Shown piece by piece: positions 12,168 to 24,177 of a stretch of DNA of 64,000 nucleotides. The DNA is taken from positions 3,783,965 through 3,847,964 of the forward strand of contig FN649728.1 in the NCBI GenBank assembly GCA_000310025.1, written 5' to 3'. The notes beneath the pieces were generated by a model. That model was not told the origin of the DNA and searched no databases. It saw only the letters and a program-made list of their open reading frames with translations. The stretch is from Ectocarpus siliculosus. Its lineage: Eukaryota; Sar; Phaeophyceae; Ectocarpales; Ectocarpaceae. Made by a program: the position numbers and the translations under genes. Numbering within the stretch: position 1 is the stretch's first letter; the number at the start of each line of letters is the position of its first letter.

Positions 12168-13097
12168 ATGAGTATGGCGAGGACGGCGCCCCCCCCTATT
12201 CCGTTCTCGTGCTTCTTAGCAATCATGCTCCACGCCCACGGCCCACCGCGCTCCCTGTTCTTCAACGGCATGTACGGACCATTGCCGACCACGTTCACAG
12301 GTCGCGCTTCTTTGCGAAGCTTGTTCGCTGTGCGTGTGATCTCCAGCATCACTTCAAAATCGCGCGAGTCTTCTCGGATATACGCCTGGAATAAAGCTGC
12401 CGTAGAGAGGCGACCGAAGGTAAAGGTGGCCACCAAGACAGCTCGGAGAGATGAGGAGGAAGGGGTTGCTGGTGATTTGAAGTCCAGCCTGAAAACGACG
12501 CTGCACAAAGCTGGGAAGAAGAGGGATTGGAGGGTAGCACTGCAAACGCTCGATGAAATAAAACTGTCCCCAGGACTTGTCGACGCGATGTCGTACAACA
12601 TTGCCATCACGGCTTGTGGAGGAAGGCAGCTGGAGAAGGCTTTGGATCTTTTGGGTGAGATGGAAGAAGAGGGGGTGACTCCCAACATCTTTATTTTCAA
12701 CTCGGCTATAAAGGCGTGCGGCGATGCAGACGAGTACGAAAAGGCTCTTACTCTTCTGGACGAGGTTTTGGGACGGGGATTATCCCCTAATGTCATCACC
12801 TACAATGCAGCTATCGGTGCGTGTGCAAAATGTGGTCGGTGGCAGAAGGCTCTGGACCTCCTCGGCGAAATGTCGGAGAGGCAAGTGGTTGCTGACGTCA
12901 CAACCTACAACGCCGTCATCGAAGCGTTTGCGGGTGGGGATCAATGGGAGAAGGCCTTGGACCTCCTGAGCGACATGTCGGAGCGGGGAGTGGTCCCCAA
13001 CGCTAGAACCCGCACTTTAGCAATCTCTGCTTGTGGAAAGCAGGGTAGCGGAAGAAGGCTTTGGGGATATTTGGGCCAGCTGAAGAAAAAGCTTTAG
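12168..13097 (+). CDS. Pentatricopeptide-repeat (PPR) protein
   Basis: A single exon of 309 codons. After a hydrophobic then basic N-terminus (FSCFLAIMLHAHG, later RRPKVKVATKTARR), which could be an organelle-targeting peptide, come 35-residue PPR units: a weak one from about residue 122, then four clear ones from about 140 to 280 with the 'YN..I.AC....W.KALDLL.EM.....PN' pattern. PPR proteins bind organellar RNA in a sequence-specific way, so a role in mitochondrial or plastid RNA processing is expected. The fifth unit is disturbed. The current frame ends GSGRRLWGYLGQLKKKL, while a +1 shift reads RKKALGIF and runs on to a stop near 13123, so a small indel may have shortened the gene. ATG 12168 is the first good start, and no intron is needed. 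Solitary on its strand here. Confidence 0.82.
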   Translation: MSMARTAPPPIPFSCFLAIMLHAHGPPRSLFFNGMYGPLPTTFTGRASLRSLFAVRVISSITSKSRESSRIYAWNKAAVERRPKVKVATKTARRDEEEGVAGDLKSSLKTTLHKAGKKRDWRVALQTLDEIKLSPGLVDAMSYNIAITACGGRQLEKALDLLGEMEEEGVTPNIFIFNSAIKACGDADEYEKALTLLDEVLGRGLSPNVITYNAAIGACAKCGRWQKALDLLGEMSERQVVADVTTYNAVIEAFAGGDQWEKALDLLSDMSERGVVPNARTRTLAISACGKQGSGRRLWGYLGQLKKKL

Positions 13098-14794
13098 GTC
13101 TCCGTTGGAAGATGCAATCATGATAGACAACATCCAACAGCTTCAGGGAATATGTCTTGTGCCATGGAGTTGCCGCCAGCCTCATCTTAGTTTCTCACCG
13201 ATTCTCCGCGTTCGACAGACTCTGGGAAAACTGCGACATTCGCTCCCGTACGACAACCACAACGGAGCGCGCGAGTGAGTGCGTGGGCGCATGTAGTCGT
13301 CCACGCCGAGCATGGGCGCGACAGGGATAGAAATGCACACATCAGGCTGTGACACACCCGAATAGGAGAATCTGTATCCGCTACGTTCATATTTTACGGC
13401 TGTAGTGTGTCCTGTCTGTTCGGTCTTTGGATTTCGAGCATGGGTCAAGATAGACAGAGCTGGTCGTTCTTGGTTCCGAGACTCCCAGAGTATAGTCCTC
13501 AGCTAGGGTGGACAGAGCAGAAATTTTTTGTTCCTCATGCTCTCTTGGGCATGACACCAAACTCCAGGAACGGCTGTGGCCTTGCACCCGCTACGCGGCT
13601 ACGCCCAAGTAAGTTCGCGTCGCAATCGCACCGTGAAAACCAAATCCAGAGCGTCACCAGCCACCGGTGCAGGCCGGGTTTTGCACACTCGCGGCTGTGC
13701 GTGGATATGTAGGCGTGACATGATCTTGCGCAATGCGTCAGAAATGAGCCGCGATGAAAAACATGTACTGTGGTGCGTACTTGTGTTGTGAGTGTAATCG
13801 TCGAAGCCTGGTTGCAATGGAAACAGGAGGGTTTCGACGTTAGCCGAAAGAGGCTTCGAGCCTTACAAAAGGGGATTTACGAACAAGTCTCGAGAGTTGC
13901 ACACCGTCCCTAACGACCTAGGGTGCAATTTTTCGTCCAATCAACGCTCTGTGGTCTTGAGCACGAGAGGATATTCGCAAGAAAGCCGGCTACCCACAGC
14001 GGGGGGTAATCAGCGCAGAAGGAAAAATAGGAGAAAAACGTCACCATGTGCGCACGCGAACATAGGTTGTGCCATTGCCGTTGACCGTTTTCTCTTTGCT
14101 ATATTTCAGAGGGATGTCGAAACGAAATATTTCTGAAACATGCAAACATCAAGAGAAAACCGTACGCTGCATCAAGAAAGCAACAACCCTTGTGGCGGAA
14201 TAAACTGCAACCCATGGTCGTAGGTGCAAACTCGCTAAATTTTTTCGTCTCGGCGCGACGTAAGCCTTTCCGTCAACCCACGCTAATGGGCCTCCAAAAC
14301 CGCCAACAACTACTATTAGATATTGTCGACTGCTCTATGTACAGATACATGCCTAGCCCTACCACAACCATGCCGTTAAACGACGACGAGACAGAGACAG
14401 AACACTTTGAAAATAATAACACAACAGCTCTATATCTTCAGCGACAAGCGCACAACTAGCGATTGGTCTACAACCGTTCAGTAACGATAAACAAACACGC
14501 ACGACGAAGATTCAGTTTGCGCTGCAACCGGCAGAACCAGTGTTGCACGTTGCGCCGTCCACGCTTGACCACTGCACGTCCTTGCCGGTGCTTTAGGACT
14601 TTCGCGATTCGTAACGACGATGGCGCACCCGACGCAGCGCCGTCCAACGCCTCTACGACCTCCAGCAATACATGAGCACCTTCCCTATTCCCAATCCCCA
14701 ATGGGCGGAGACTGCGTGAGCTACCTACTCCCCAAGAGTGGCCGCACCGTGGCGGCACCCGACCAAAAAGCCACGCGCGTCAGCGCATTTTTCG
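13098..14794. other. No recognisable gene
   Basis: About 1.7 kb between the PPR gene and the minus-strand low-complexity exon. Short frames only, with no domain or splice-consistent structure seen. Confidence 0.35.
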
Positions 14795-15812
14795 TCACCG
14801 CTCTGATCGCTGCTTTTCATCTCGTCCAGCGGAGGCGGAAGAAGAGGGCCCAAGGCCGGAAATCGACCGTTGCCTTGTCCCTCGCAACTCGGCGGCACTG
14901 GAGCATTGTTCAGGAGAGAAGGCACCCCAGGCGCTGGTTTGTCCCGGATGTCTTCGGTGGCTGCCACTGTCGTCGTCGTTGTACACCGGCTGGGGTTGCT
15001 GGAGCAACCCTCCCTGCTCCTCGCGTTTCTCATTCTCGTCTCCCTTCTCTTTCGCCTCTTCGCTAATGTTCCTTCGTGCTTCTTGGGACTCCTGCTGCCG
15101 CCGCCCCTCGTTGGAACTGCTGCTGCCTGTCGGTGTTGCCTGCGTCGCGTATTCGAACCGGACGGCGGCCGCAGATTCCCCGTGCCGGGGGCCCCATTCC
15201 GGGGGTTCTTCCGCAATGCCCTCCAAGGCGAGTACTTGTGGCTTCACGGCGTCAGCGGCGATACCTCCATTGCGTTCCTCGTACACTCCGCCACTGCCAC
15301 TGGGTGTGCTCGTCATAGTGTAATAAGGAGTGCCAGCGTAGGGCGGTGATCTCGCTCGCGACAAGGACCCGGGAGCTCGCTGATCGCGCCCACTCTTTTC
15401 GCTGCCATCTGGCTGCTGGGGCTGCTTCTTTTGCGCGGAAGAGGAGGGTGAGCTGGACGGCCAGCTATTCGCGTCCGGGCTTGGGGTCTCCGGGCCCAGC
15501 CGCCTGCGAGAAGAAACAAACTTCGACGATGACGATGATGATTCTTGGTTATCGTCCACCGCTCGTGTCGTCTCTGCTTTGGCTAGATCTTTGGAAGTTG
15601 GGCCCCGAAAGCCCTCTTCAAGGCTCTGAGAACCGCCTCCAAATCGCCCTGTTTGGTCTGCTTGAGATCGTGATTCATTCGTTCGATGCTCGTCCGCGAA
15701 GATGCTCACCCCGTGCTCTTCCTCAAGCTGCGGCTGCTGCTGTTGCTTCTTCCCCACCAGTGCTGCAAGTCTTGCGCTGTTGTTGGTCTTCAAGAACTCC
15801 ATGCCCGTGCTC
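14795..15812 (-). CDS. Long low-complexity coding exon (possible C-tail)
   Basis: An open frame of 335 codons from ATG 15802, preceded by a good acceptor (TGAAACAG ending at 15813). The sequence is disordered, rich in Ser, Gln, Glu and Pro, with runs such as SSSSSS and QQQQ and a charged stretch EEAKEKGDENEKREEQ. No domain is present. The composition is asymmetric, as in real disordered tails, and resembles the juxtamembrane region of the receptor kinase upstream on the same strand. It may therefore be its last exon or a separate gene. With the acceptor above the exon begins in phase 2, which does not match candidate exon 16656-16721 directly, so one exon between them would be missing. A GC-rich chance frame cannot be excluded. 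Confidence 0.4.
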
Positions 15813-16655
15813 CTGTTTCACAGAACCAAGTCAGAAGCCGACAAAACTTCAGCCGCAGTTGGCGGGGGGAAGCAACGCGGAGCCACATCTATCTCGCCGT
15901 ACAACAGAAGGAATGAAACCGAACCAAGCCCCCGTGCACAATGTGGGGACGTGTCCATACACACTGGATGATACAGAGCGCACGGGATATTGTAGCCCCT
16001 CAGCTGAGCCGTACCGGCGTATTCGTCCAAAGGAGCCTACTGCAGTACATGCCTCAGGGTCACCACTACACGTTCCAGAGAACGTGCAACAAAAGGTTGA
16101 AATGGCGTGACAGCATGATACTCGTGTAATCCCCGACCCTTCTCAGACAGTGTCGGCTTCTTGCGAGACCAAGGGAATGAACAACTGGCAGCACGAACGA
16201 ACCCAGGGAAGCCTCTCATCGCATTTGTCAAGGAATAGTGACAGGGAACCGTATACCCGTGCGTGGGGCTTCCCACGAACAGCGAGCGGGTGTTGATATA
16301 GCACACACACACAAAAGTGTTCTTGGCGACGATTCTTGCAAAACCACCTGCCTAGGGGCGTTTTCCAGTTAGGTTTGTCGGGGAACACATCGACAACACC
16401 TGTCGGAAAACAGACGTACTTCAGATCGAACAGATGTCACCACTATCGGCAAGTAGAGAAAAGCCAACATAGTGTTACACTTGCGTTGTTCGAATGGTGT
16501 GGTGAGAACGGAATTTGGGGTGTGCGGGGCAGAATTCAGCATGGAATTTTTGTGGGGAAGGCAGCAAATTCTCACCCCTTGATCGGGATGAAGCCCTTGC
16601 CCCGTCTCCTTGTCCAAGGACGTGCCGACAGATCAGAGACCCCAGTGTGCCCCAC

Positions 16656-17467
16656 CTGGTCCGCGGGGTGGTGCTGTTCTTCGACCGACCCTGCCGCCTC
16701 TACGGAAGCAAGATGCCCATCCTGGGAACATTTTATTGCGATCATGATATGGGAACCGTGAGGAAAAACGGCGGCGGTGGAAGCATCGGTACCAAACTTA
16801 GCGTGGTGTTTCAGACCCGGTGTCACAAAGTGGGGGAGAAGGGCGCCAAGGGACGGTAGACAGGTACATTTCTCACGTTTTTGAGGCATAATGGTGTAGA
16901 CCAAGACCTCACTGCAAATGTCACCACAGCTCTGAACTATCCCATCGCGTCACCAAGGTAGAATAGCTGTGTATGCAACATGCAGCGACTCCCCCCGATC
17001 CCATGCTGGTGGGACTATACCCGAAAGCGTCTGGTCGAACAACGACTCTGTGCAACATGCGGCGTTAAGCTTGTTTTCAACCATGGTCATACCTCAACCA
17101 CGCGCTATCATTCCCGTATCGCGCGAGGCCATGGTGTACCGTACCTGCTCGCTGGCATGGACCTGTGCTACCGCGCCCTGGGGCATCTCCTCCACCGAAG
17201 CTCGAGCTTCGCGTTTCGCCGGGATCGAGCCGAAAGCAGCAGCAGTAGCTACCTCGGCGCCAGTCTGAACGACAGGATCTTTGTCGCAGCCATGCTGGCC
17301 CGGCACCGCCCCCGACTTCATGCCTGTCGATTCGTTCAGTTCCGGCTCACCCTCCGACGGCTGGCGTTCGAAGATCTGGACAAGGGGGGCAGGGCGCTTA
17401 TCGGGAATAGGCACGGCCCAGATGCCGTGCGAAGTGCTGACCGGCTCTTCCTTGTTCTTGTCATCAC
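16656..17467 (-). CDS. Candidate extra C-terminal exons of the receptor kinase
   Basis: Two minus-strand exons can be added to the receptor kinase without breaking frame: 17145-17467 (CCCCTAG acceptor, CAG/GTACGG donor, 107 codons) and 16656-16721 (TTCCCAG acceptor, CAG/GTGGGG donor, 22 codons). They would be used if the last kinase exon splices at 17705 (TATG/GTGCAG, phase 1) and does not read to its TGA at 17691. The 1+2 base join restores GGT, and the frame then runs GDDKNKEEPVSTSHG onward. The predicted peptide is hydrophilic, with no domain. The alternative is that this is the 3' UTR or intergenic DNA, so only transcript data can settle it. Confidence 0.38.
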
Positions 17468-17690
17468 CTAGGGGATGGACAAAGCCTGAAGAAACCCGCC
17501 TACCATCTATTGACGCCAACCGAAAACAACGTGAATACCAACGGTCGAGAAAGAACACCGAGAAGCGCACCGGTCGAAGTGCGTCCGAACACCAAGAGCA
17601 GCAAACTGATTTAGGATGTACATCGCGTACGACACGTTTGTTCTTAGCCCGAACACGCCATGCAACTGCCCGCCCCAACTCTGGGAACTC

Positions 17691-20600
17691 TCAAAACCCT
17701 GCACCATACCCATGTGTTGCGTGTACGTCTCTCCACCAGGCCTTTGACTTCCGACAGTCGTAAACATCGCTGCCAAAACACACCTCGTCCCTTGCGATGG
17801 TCTCCAAGAACTCCACGATCTCCTCGAAAGTCGGTCTCATTACCGGAATCGGCGCCCAGCACTGTTCGATCAAAATCCTCAACGTCTACGTTGTTTGGTG
17901 GGTAGAGGGGCGGGGGGGACAAGAAAAATAGTCATGATCATTGATAGGTCGGATGTGCTGCTCGCCGGTGTTCATCACGGACAGTGCACGGCAGCAAATC
18001 TGGACTGCAATGGCTAGGTAGCCGATGCGGAGCAAGTACGCTAGTGATTGGACATTTGCCTCGCATTTATCCAACATCTCGAAAAGATCGTGGTCAAGAA
18101 CCGCCCAAAAGGGAGGACTGCGGTGGTCATCGACGTTCACATCCATTGTCACCAGTATTTATCGTTTCTGTGTTGTTCGTAGTGCCCCAAATGACCACAG
18201 ACAAATGACCCTGTGACATTTGACAGCCGGATTGGCCTGCCCTCGCAGAGCGGGTCACCCCCGGTGGAAAGGCGCGAAAAAAAACTAGCTTAAAATGAGC
18301 GACACTTGAGGCACCAGCACCGTCCGAAAATTTACCTACAAAAGCGTGTAAGGAATGACAGATCCTTTTTTTTTTCCGCTCAAAGAACTCTTTTCCGCTC
18401 TTGGCTCTGTTAGACCGCGACATCCAGAACAAGTGGAGAGGTGGCTTGGTCCGGCGTTTTGAAAGCGAAAACTGCGGAGGAGGTGAATCCAACCCGCAGC
18501 TTAGACTTCATACAAAAGAAGGCGACACAACAGCGTAAGAACTCTGTTGGCTGTCTGTTGTGGTTGTTGTTGTCGGTGTCGGCAGCTACACACCTGAAAC
18601 ACTTCGGATGGTAGCGTCGGCCTGAGGCCTTCGTTCACGATCTGGTTGGTGATGGCCATGTGTGTCAGGCCCCCTCCCACCCACCCCACGCCCGCGGGGG
18701 GGGTCGACCCTCTTCGAACGGCCTACTCGAGATAAGGGGAAGAAGACGCAGAGAAAAAACAGAACAAACGGATGGACGGCTCCTCTCTTTATTTTTCCAT
18801 GCGAGCTTCCAGCAGAAGGAAGCAACGAACATGCGGAAGGCCTAGTGTTCAATTCTCTCGCTCTCCACCGGCCAACAAAGCAACGTCTCGTAACGCACAT
18901 CAGGCCACGCTTGTCATCAAATTCCCACCAACACCGCCGTAACCTGCAAGGCTTCCAAAACAGCACTTGGCTGTAGCCTACTCCATCAAGTGTGGCGTAG
19001 TACCGATGCAGTCGCCGGGGTTTATCAAGTGCCGTTCGAGTATTGCAGTTCCAACCTCTTCGGCAAAGACGGTCACGACGTCATCCTTGAGCTGTAGCAT
19101 CGCCAAGAGCACCACCGCAAAGCTGTAAATGTCGCAACGCTCGTCGTAGCAATCTCCTCGGACGATCTCCGGCGCGATGTACAACAGCGTCCCAACCTGG
19201 TAACACGCACCGGAACAAAATATAGCCCGTCAGGTGCATCACCGCGACCGCACGCATGTGGTGGGAAAGTTTTCTGCGCCGTCGGGGAACTGGCGGCACA
19301 GGAAGGAAAAGCCAAGGCGGCATGGACTCATACTTTCCAGGAAGTGCCGTGCCGCAGAACGTCTTACAGAATTCCCACCCTCTGATGACCCCGGAGAGAG
19401 GCGTACAGAAGATCGCCGGCTATGTCTACAAGACTTGTCTTGGAGTCAAACGGACGTGTAGGCTCAAGAAGCAAACGTGGCTCTGACGGCATAGTCTACG
19501 GGACCAAATCAACGATTCGTGAACCGTGTGTCGGTTTGCCTGACACGTACGAGTGAAGCCGAGAGGGCGTCAGCGAGATTTACATTCTGTATCTTGTTCT
19601 GGCGCTAAAGCAGACCAGCGGAAAAAATATACGGGCCGGTTCATACGTACTGGCGATATCTCCCGTATGCGGCAACGCTTACTTTTTTGCTTCTTGAGCA
19701 ACCTTTATGCGAAGCCAGTAACTTCGAAAAAAGAAAAGCGCCGCTGGTAAGGTGGTCTTGTCGTAGGGTGCAACGCCAGCTTGGTCGTAAGCGGCCAACC
19801 TGCTGTGGTGGTATACACTCGTACGCCAACACTACTATCGCGGTGATTCATGGCGGTAAACTCATCGATCGGCGCTCTGATTGTGGTCTCCACGTTTTCC
19901 ATCAGCAAACAACAACAGGCACCATCCCCAAGGAGTGGTGTTTCACAGAAAGAATCAATTTCCAACCTGAGTGTCGCGCGGATCATTTCCCCTTCCAGTG
20001 GCTGCACCAAAGTCCGAGATTTTCACCCGGTAGTCGTGAGTCACCAGCAGGTTCTGCGGCTTCAGGTCCCGGTGGATGATGCAGTCGTGCATCGAGTTGG
20101 ACAGCTCGTTGAAGTGCCTGCGCAAGAGCAAAAGCAGATGGACCGGCAGCTCAGCCAGTGCGACCACAACGGCAGCAGCAGCAGCAGCAGCAGCAGCAGG
20201 GACATTGCTCATGGGACGAAGCGAGGCCACCCCTTCTCATCTGTGCCAGCAACGGGGAGACGCCAAGCGCACAAAGCTCCCCCGGAGATCAATTCAAAAG
20301 AGAAACTACCATTGAGTGGTCTCAACATTGCTCCTCTCAAACACGGAATAGCCTATAGGGGGGTGGGGGCCGGTGGAGAGAGAAAAACGAGAAGGTTGTC
20401 CTCTCCGAACGAACGGACTGAAACCGACGAGAGAAGACAATGGACGGAGAACAGACGGTGAACACGTTTCATCGGGAACAAGGGGGCGGATATTTTGAAG
20501 CAGAACAGCAGCAGTTTCACACACTCCGGAGTGGAGTCAAGCCAATATCAAATCAACGGTTATCGGTAAATCAAGCCAGAAATGGGAACCAGATCAACCG

Positions 20601-23600
20601 CGTGCAGCGCGACTCTTCTGCTGGCCAAGCGTGTGTTCGAAGAAGCGTATCTAGCCTTTACTCTGACTTCAGACGGATTTCGTCGACAGAGTCCGGTAGC
20701 CATGCATGCTGCACGTTTGCAAAACGTAATATGTACCCGAAATAGATCGGTTTTGGCTGCAAGGAGTTGACAATGCCTCCCTGCCTGCACGTGTGACGAG
20801 CGTTGTCGCTATCACAGCAAGAAACTGGACCTGACAAGAGCTACTATTTACAACAAACTTACGTGAAGCGATGCAGGTACGCCATGCCATTGGCGATGTC
20901 GAGGCACATGCGAAACTTATGCCGCGGCCACGACAACACCGGGGTTTCTTCCAGGACCTTGGCCAAGTTTCCCCTCGAGACGTACTCCAGCTGGGCAACG
21001 GAAGAAAATGACGGATAAAACTATTGATAACGAATTCTCACTTGCACACGTCCAAGGTCGGCCACGCCCTGTGTAGGGTTGTTGCAACGCCGTGGAGGTA
21101 CTTGTTGAAAATCTGTGCATAAGGTTTTTTTCTCGAGGCTCGCGATTCTCGCGGAGTGTGCGTTGTCGGGATGTCTTCTCGCGTGGATATTGGCCAGGTT
21201 CTCGCTCGGTACACGCCCCGATACCAACATCTCAGACAATTCGAAAGAATGCGGGATAGAGGGAAGAGACACGATGAAAACAAGAGATCAAACAAAAAAA
21301 CGTGTCAACACAACGGCCTGGGTTCGCGGCGCTTCGGCGGGGTGGTGGCGACCTCTGATACATATTAAAGAGTAGTTTAACACGTGCATTTGCACGCCTT
21401 TACACACATATGCACGCGCGTAGCACGATATGACGGTGTCAAACAGGATTCGTGACACGCAAAACCTTCACATCACGTGCCAGGTGTCCTACAGGTTAAA
21501 CCGACGTGAAAACGAAGAACAGAGGACTATGAAACAGCGTGAAAGACGTGGCATACGAGATCTGAAAGCAGATCTCCGAAAACTCACGATCATCATCAGC
21601 CTCGGGCCGCGCCACGTCGCTCTCAGCAAGCGCACGATGTTCGGGTGGTTGAAATCCTTCGAGGAGGCGAGCAACATAGCGGGGAGAGGGTGTGTGCGGC
21701 GTCAAGCGGTGGTTGTAGCAATCCCAACAGGAGATTAGGGTCAATTTTCTTGGTGTTAATAATGGTACTGTTTTGCCCCTTGATCTCGTACCCCGTGGAA
21801 GCAGCGTCACCGGCGACCGCACTCCGCGTAGAGAATACCGTTGACCACCTTGTAACGCACGTTCGCAAACGACAGCAATTGCTTGCTTCGATCACAGCTC
21901 CACCAAGCCGCGGGGAACAAACAGTGCTCTCAATACATGGCCTCGAGAGGTAAGTCACACAAACCCCCGCCTTTACCCTACTTTTCTTAACACCGAAAAG
22001 GTGAGTATTTAGAGCCATAGAACACGACTCTACATACATGACCAGAACGGTCCGGACCGCCTGTGCTGGCGACGTGGGAAAGCAACCCTTTTCGCGCGCG
22101 GGGGCGGGGAGCAGCGACAGTCAGAAGTACATCGACAACTCTTGGTGCATGGAACAGAGTCCTCGACTCGCTGAGTTAGGTTCAAGAACCCCAGAAAACC
22201 TAAATTCACGCAAACAAACGTGCCAAGCTATGACGACCACTCTCCTTGATACAATTTTCGATACACAACACAAATGGTTGAAAGAGACAAGGAAACTCCG
22301 TCCACCACAACTGGGATCAATGACGAGAGCAAGTGCAAATCAAAAAGAACACCACCTCGACCTGTTGCAGGGGCATGTTTGCTTGCAATTGTTTAAGTAT
22401 CCGGTGCACATATCTGGTTTGAAGGCCACAATTAAACGTTACCACCTAAATTACCTTCATGATGAGAACCTCGAACCAGAAGTGCTTGAGGGTCGAACGT
22501 CGAGCGTCCCGCGGGATTTTCACCGCTACCTTGGCCGCACCTTCCAAACAAGCAAAGAGTTCAAGAGGTTGCCAGGGAAACATGCCAACACAATGTTCGT
22601 CGTAGCTGTGGATGGGTGGTGCGACGAATCTGTGTTTCGTACGATTCGAGAGCTTCGATGTGGCTCGTCAACCACAACCTCTCCAGTCCTCCATTCCAAA
22701 AAATAACCCGTAGTCCTATTTTCGGCTGATTTTCACGCAGTACATCAATTTCCCAGAATTCGATTGCGTCATACCCATGTTCCAAACGAAACGCATCGGT
22801 TCATTCGTTTGAGAGGGGTCCATGAAAGGTTGCTGATTGATGTTCCCTAGGAAGTGAATTGGAACACACACATCTGGCAGTAACATAACACGATAACCAA
22901 TATCAACTTGGTGGATATAGCCTAGGCTTCCGGGGAGAGGGATTGAAACCCCGGGGGTGGGCGCAAACGCCTGCTGCACCTGTTCCGACAACTCCCATCG
23001 TGTCGAAGAGGCGCCCTTGTCGGACTTGCGCAAAAGTCCCGGAGCCGATTATCTCTCCCACGCCCACGAGGCTGGCATCCACCTCCACCTGTTTGTAGGT
23101 GCAGTGGCAGACCGCGCGCGCAAATTGGCTGAGTGACACTTTCATACGAGACCAAGAAAATCACATTTTTCGTTGTTCATGTCTCGAATTCTTGGTGTGG
23201 TCATTTCATGGCCCGCTTCGGATTGATTCATCCCCGATCTGCCTCGATTTTGATCCAACTATAGAAGGGAACAGCCTTGTTGAGTGTGAGCCAAAACACA
23301 AACTCAAACGGTATGGTCCGATTTCGATTTGAATGGAGGCCTGACATTGATCCACAATTGTTTGTTTTTCCCTCTCCGCAACCAGAACAAACGAGCGCGG
23401 TAACACACACGCAGGGCGAGGACGTGCTTTCACGACGAGGACGTACTTTCACAACAAGATCGTCAAGCACGAAACCTGCGTGCACACAAGATTCTAAGCT
23501 CCAAACCCCGCATCTTGTCCGAAACTAACCTCCTCTAGAGCCTCCCTCGCACGAAAGCTGATCTTCTCGAGCTCTTCCTGCACCATCTGAAGCTGCGGTG

Positions 23601-24143
23601 CGCTCTGCAAGGCGAGCGACGCGGTCTTCCGCACCGCGGCGGGAGAAATCGCGGCCCCGCCCACCCAATGATGAGGAACATCCCAACCCCCGCGATCCCC
23701 CCCTCCCCCCGCCTCGTCTGGCCTCGATGTTCCTGTCCTTTGGCCTTCCAGTGCAGCTCTCCCTCCTCCATCTGCCATAGTTGGCGTTTCGCTCTCCGAG
23801 CTTGGTGCCTGGGCCGGAGCAGGAGAAGAGGACTCCGACCATGCACGGGACCCAACCGCCCTAGTTCTAGCCGCGATGCCGCTACCAATGTTGCTGTCCC
23901 CACTACAGCCACCGCTGCCCAACCACCGCTCTGGATTTTTCGCCGCGGCCTCCGCGGCGGCAGCAGTGGCGGCTGCTGCTATTGCCACTGCCGTCAGTGC
24001 CGCCACCGACCCCTCCGGCACTGCGCCTCCCACCTCCGCCGTCCTGATAGGATCGCCTGCGAAATTCGGATGAAAACTCCCCGCCGAAGCCGCACTGCCC
24101 GGAGTACCAGAGCCAGCTACTCTTCGGGTTGAGCTCTCACTAC

Positions 24144-24177
<34 letters not shown>

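Noticed and set aside
16980-17471. 163-codon plus-strand frame
   Set aside because: Antisense to the candidate C-tail exon 17145-17467, which has good splice sites and more protein-like composition.
14795-17690. Guanylate-cyclase domain after the receptor kinase
   Set aside because: Looked for because ANF receptors in animals end in a cyclase; the exons found there are low complexity and contain no cyclase motifs.
22038-22706. 222-codon plus-strand frame
   Set aside because: It overlaps, antisense, a receptor-kinase exon (22455-22540) with clear VAVK sequence; the antisense peptide has no recognisable feature.
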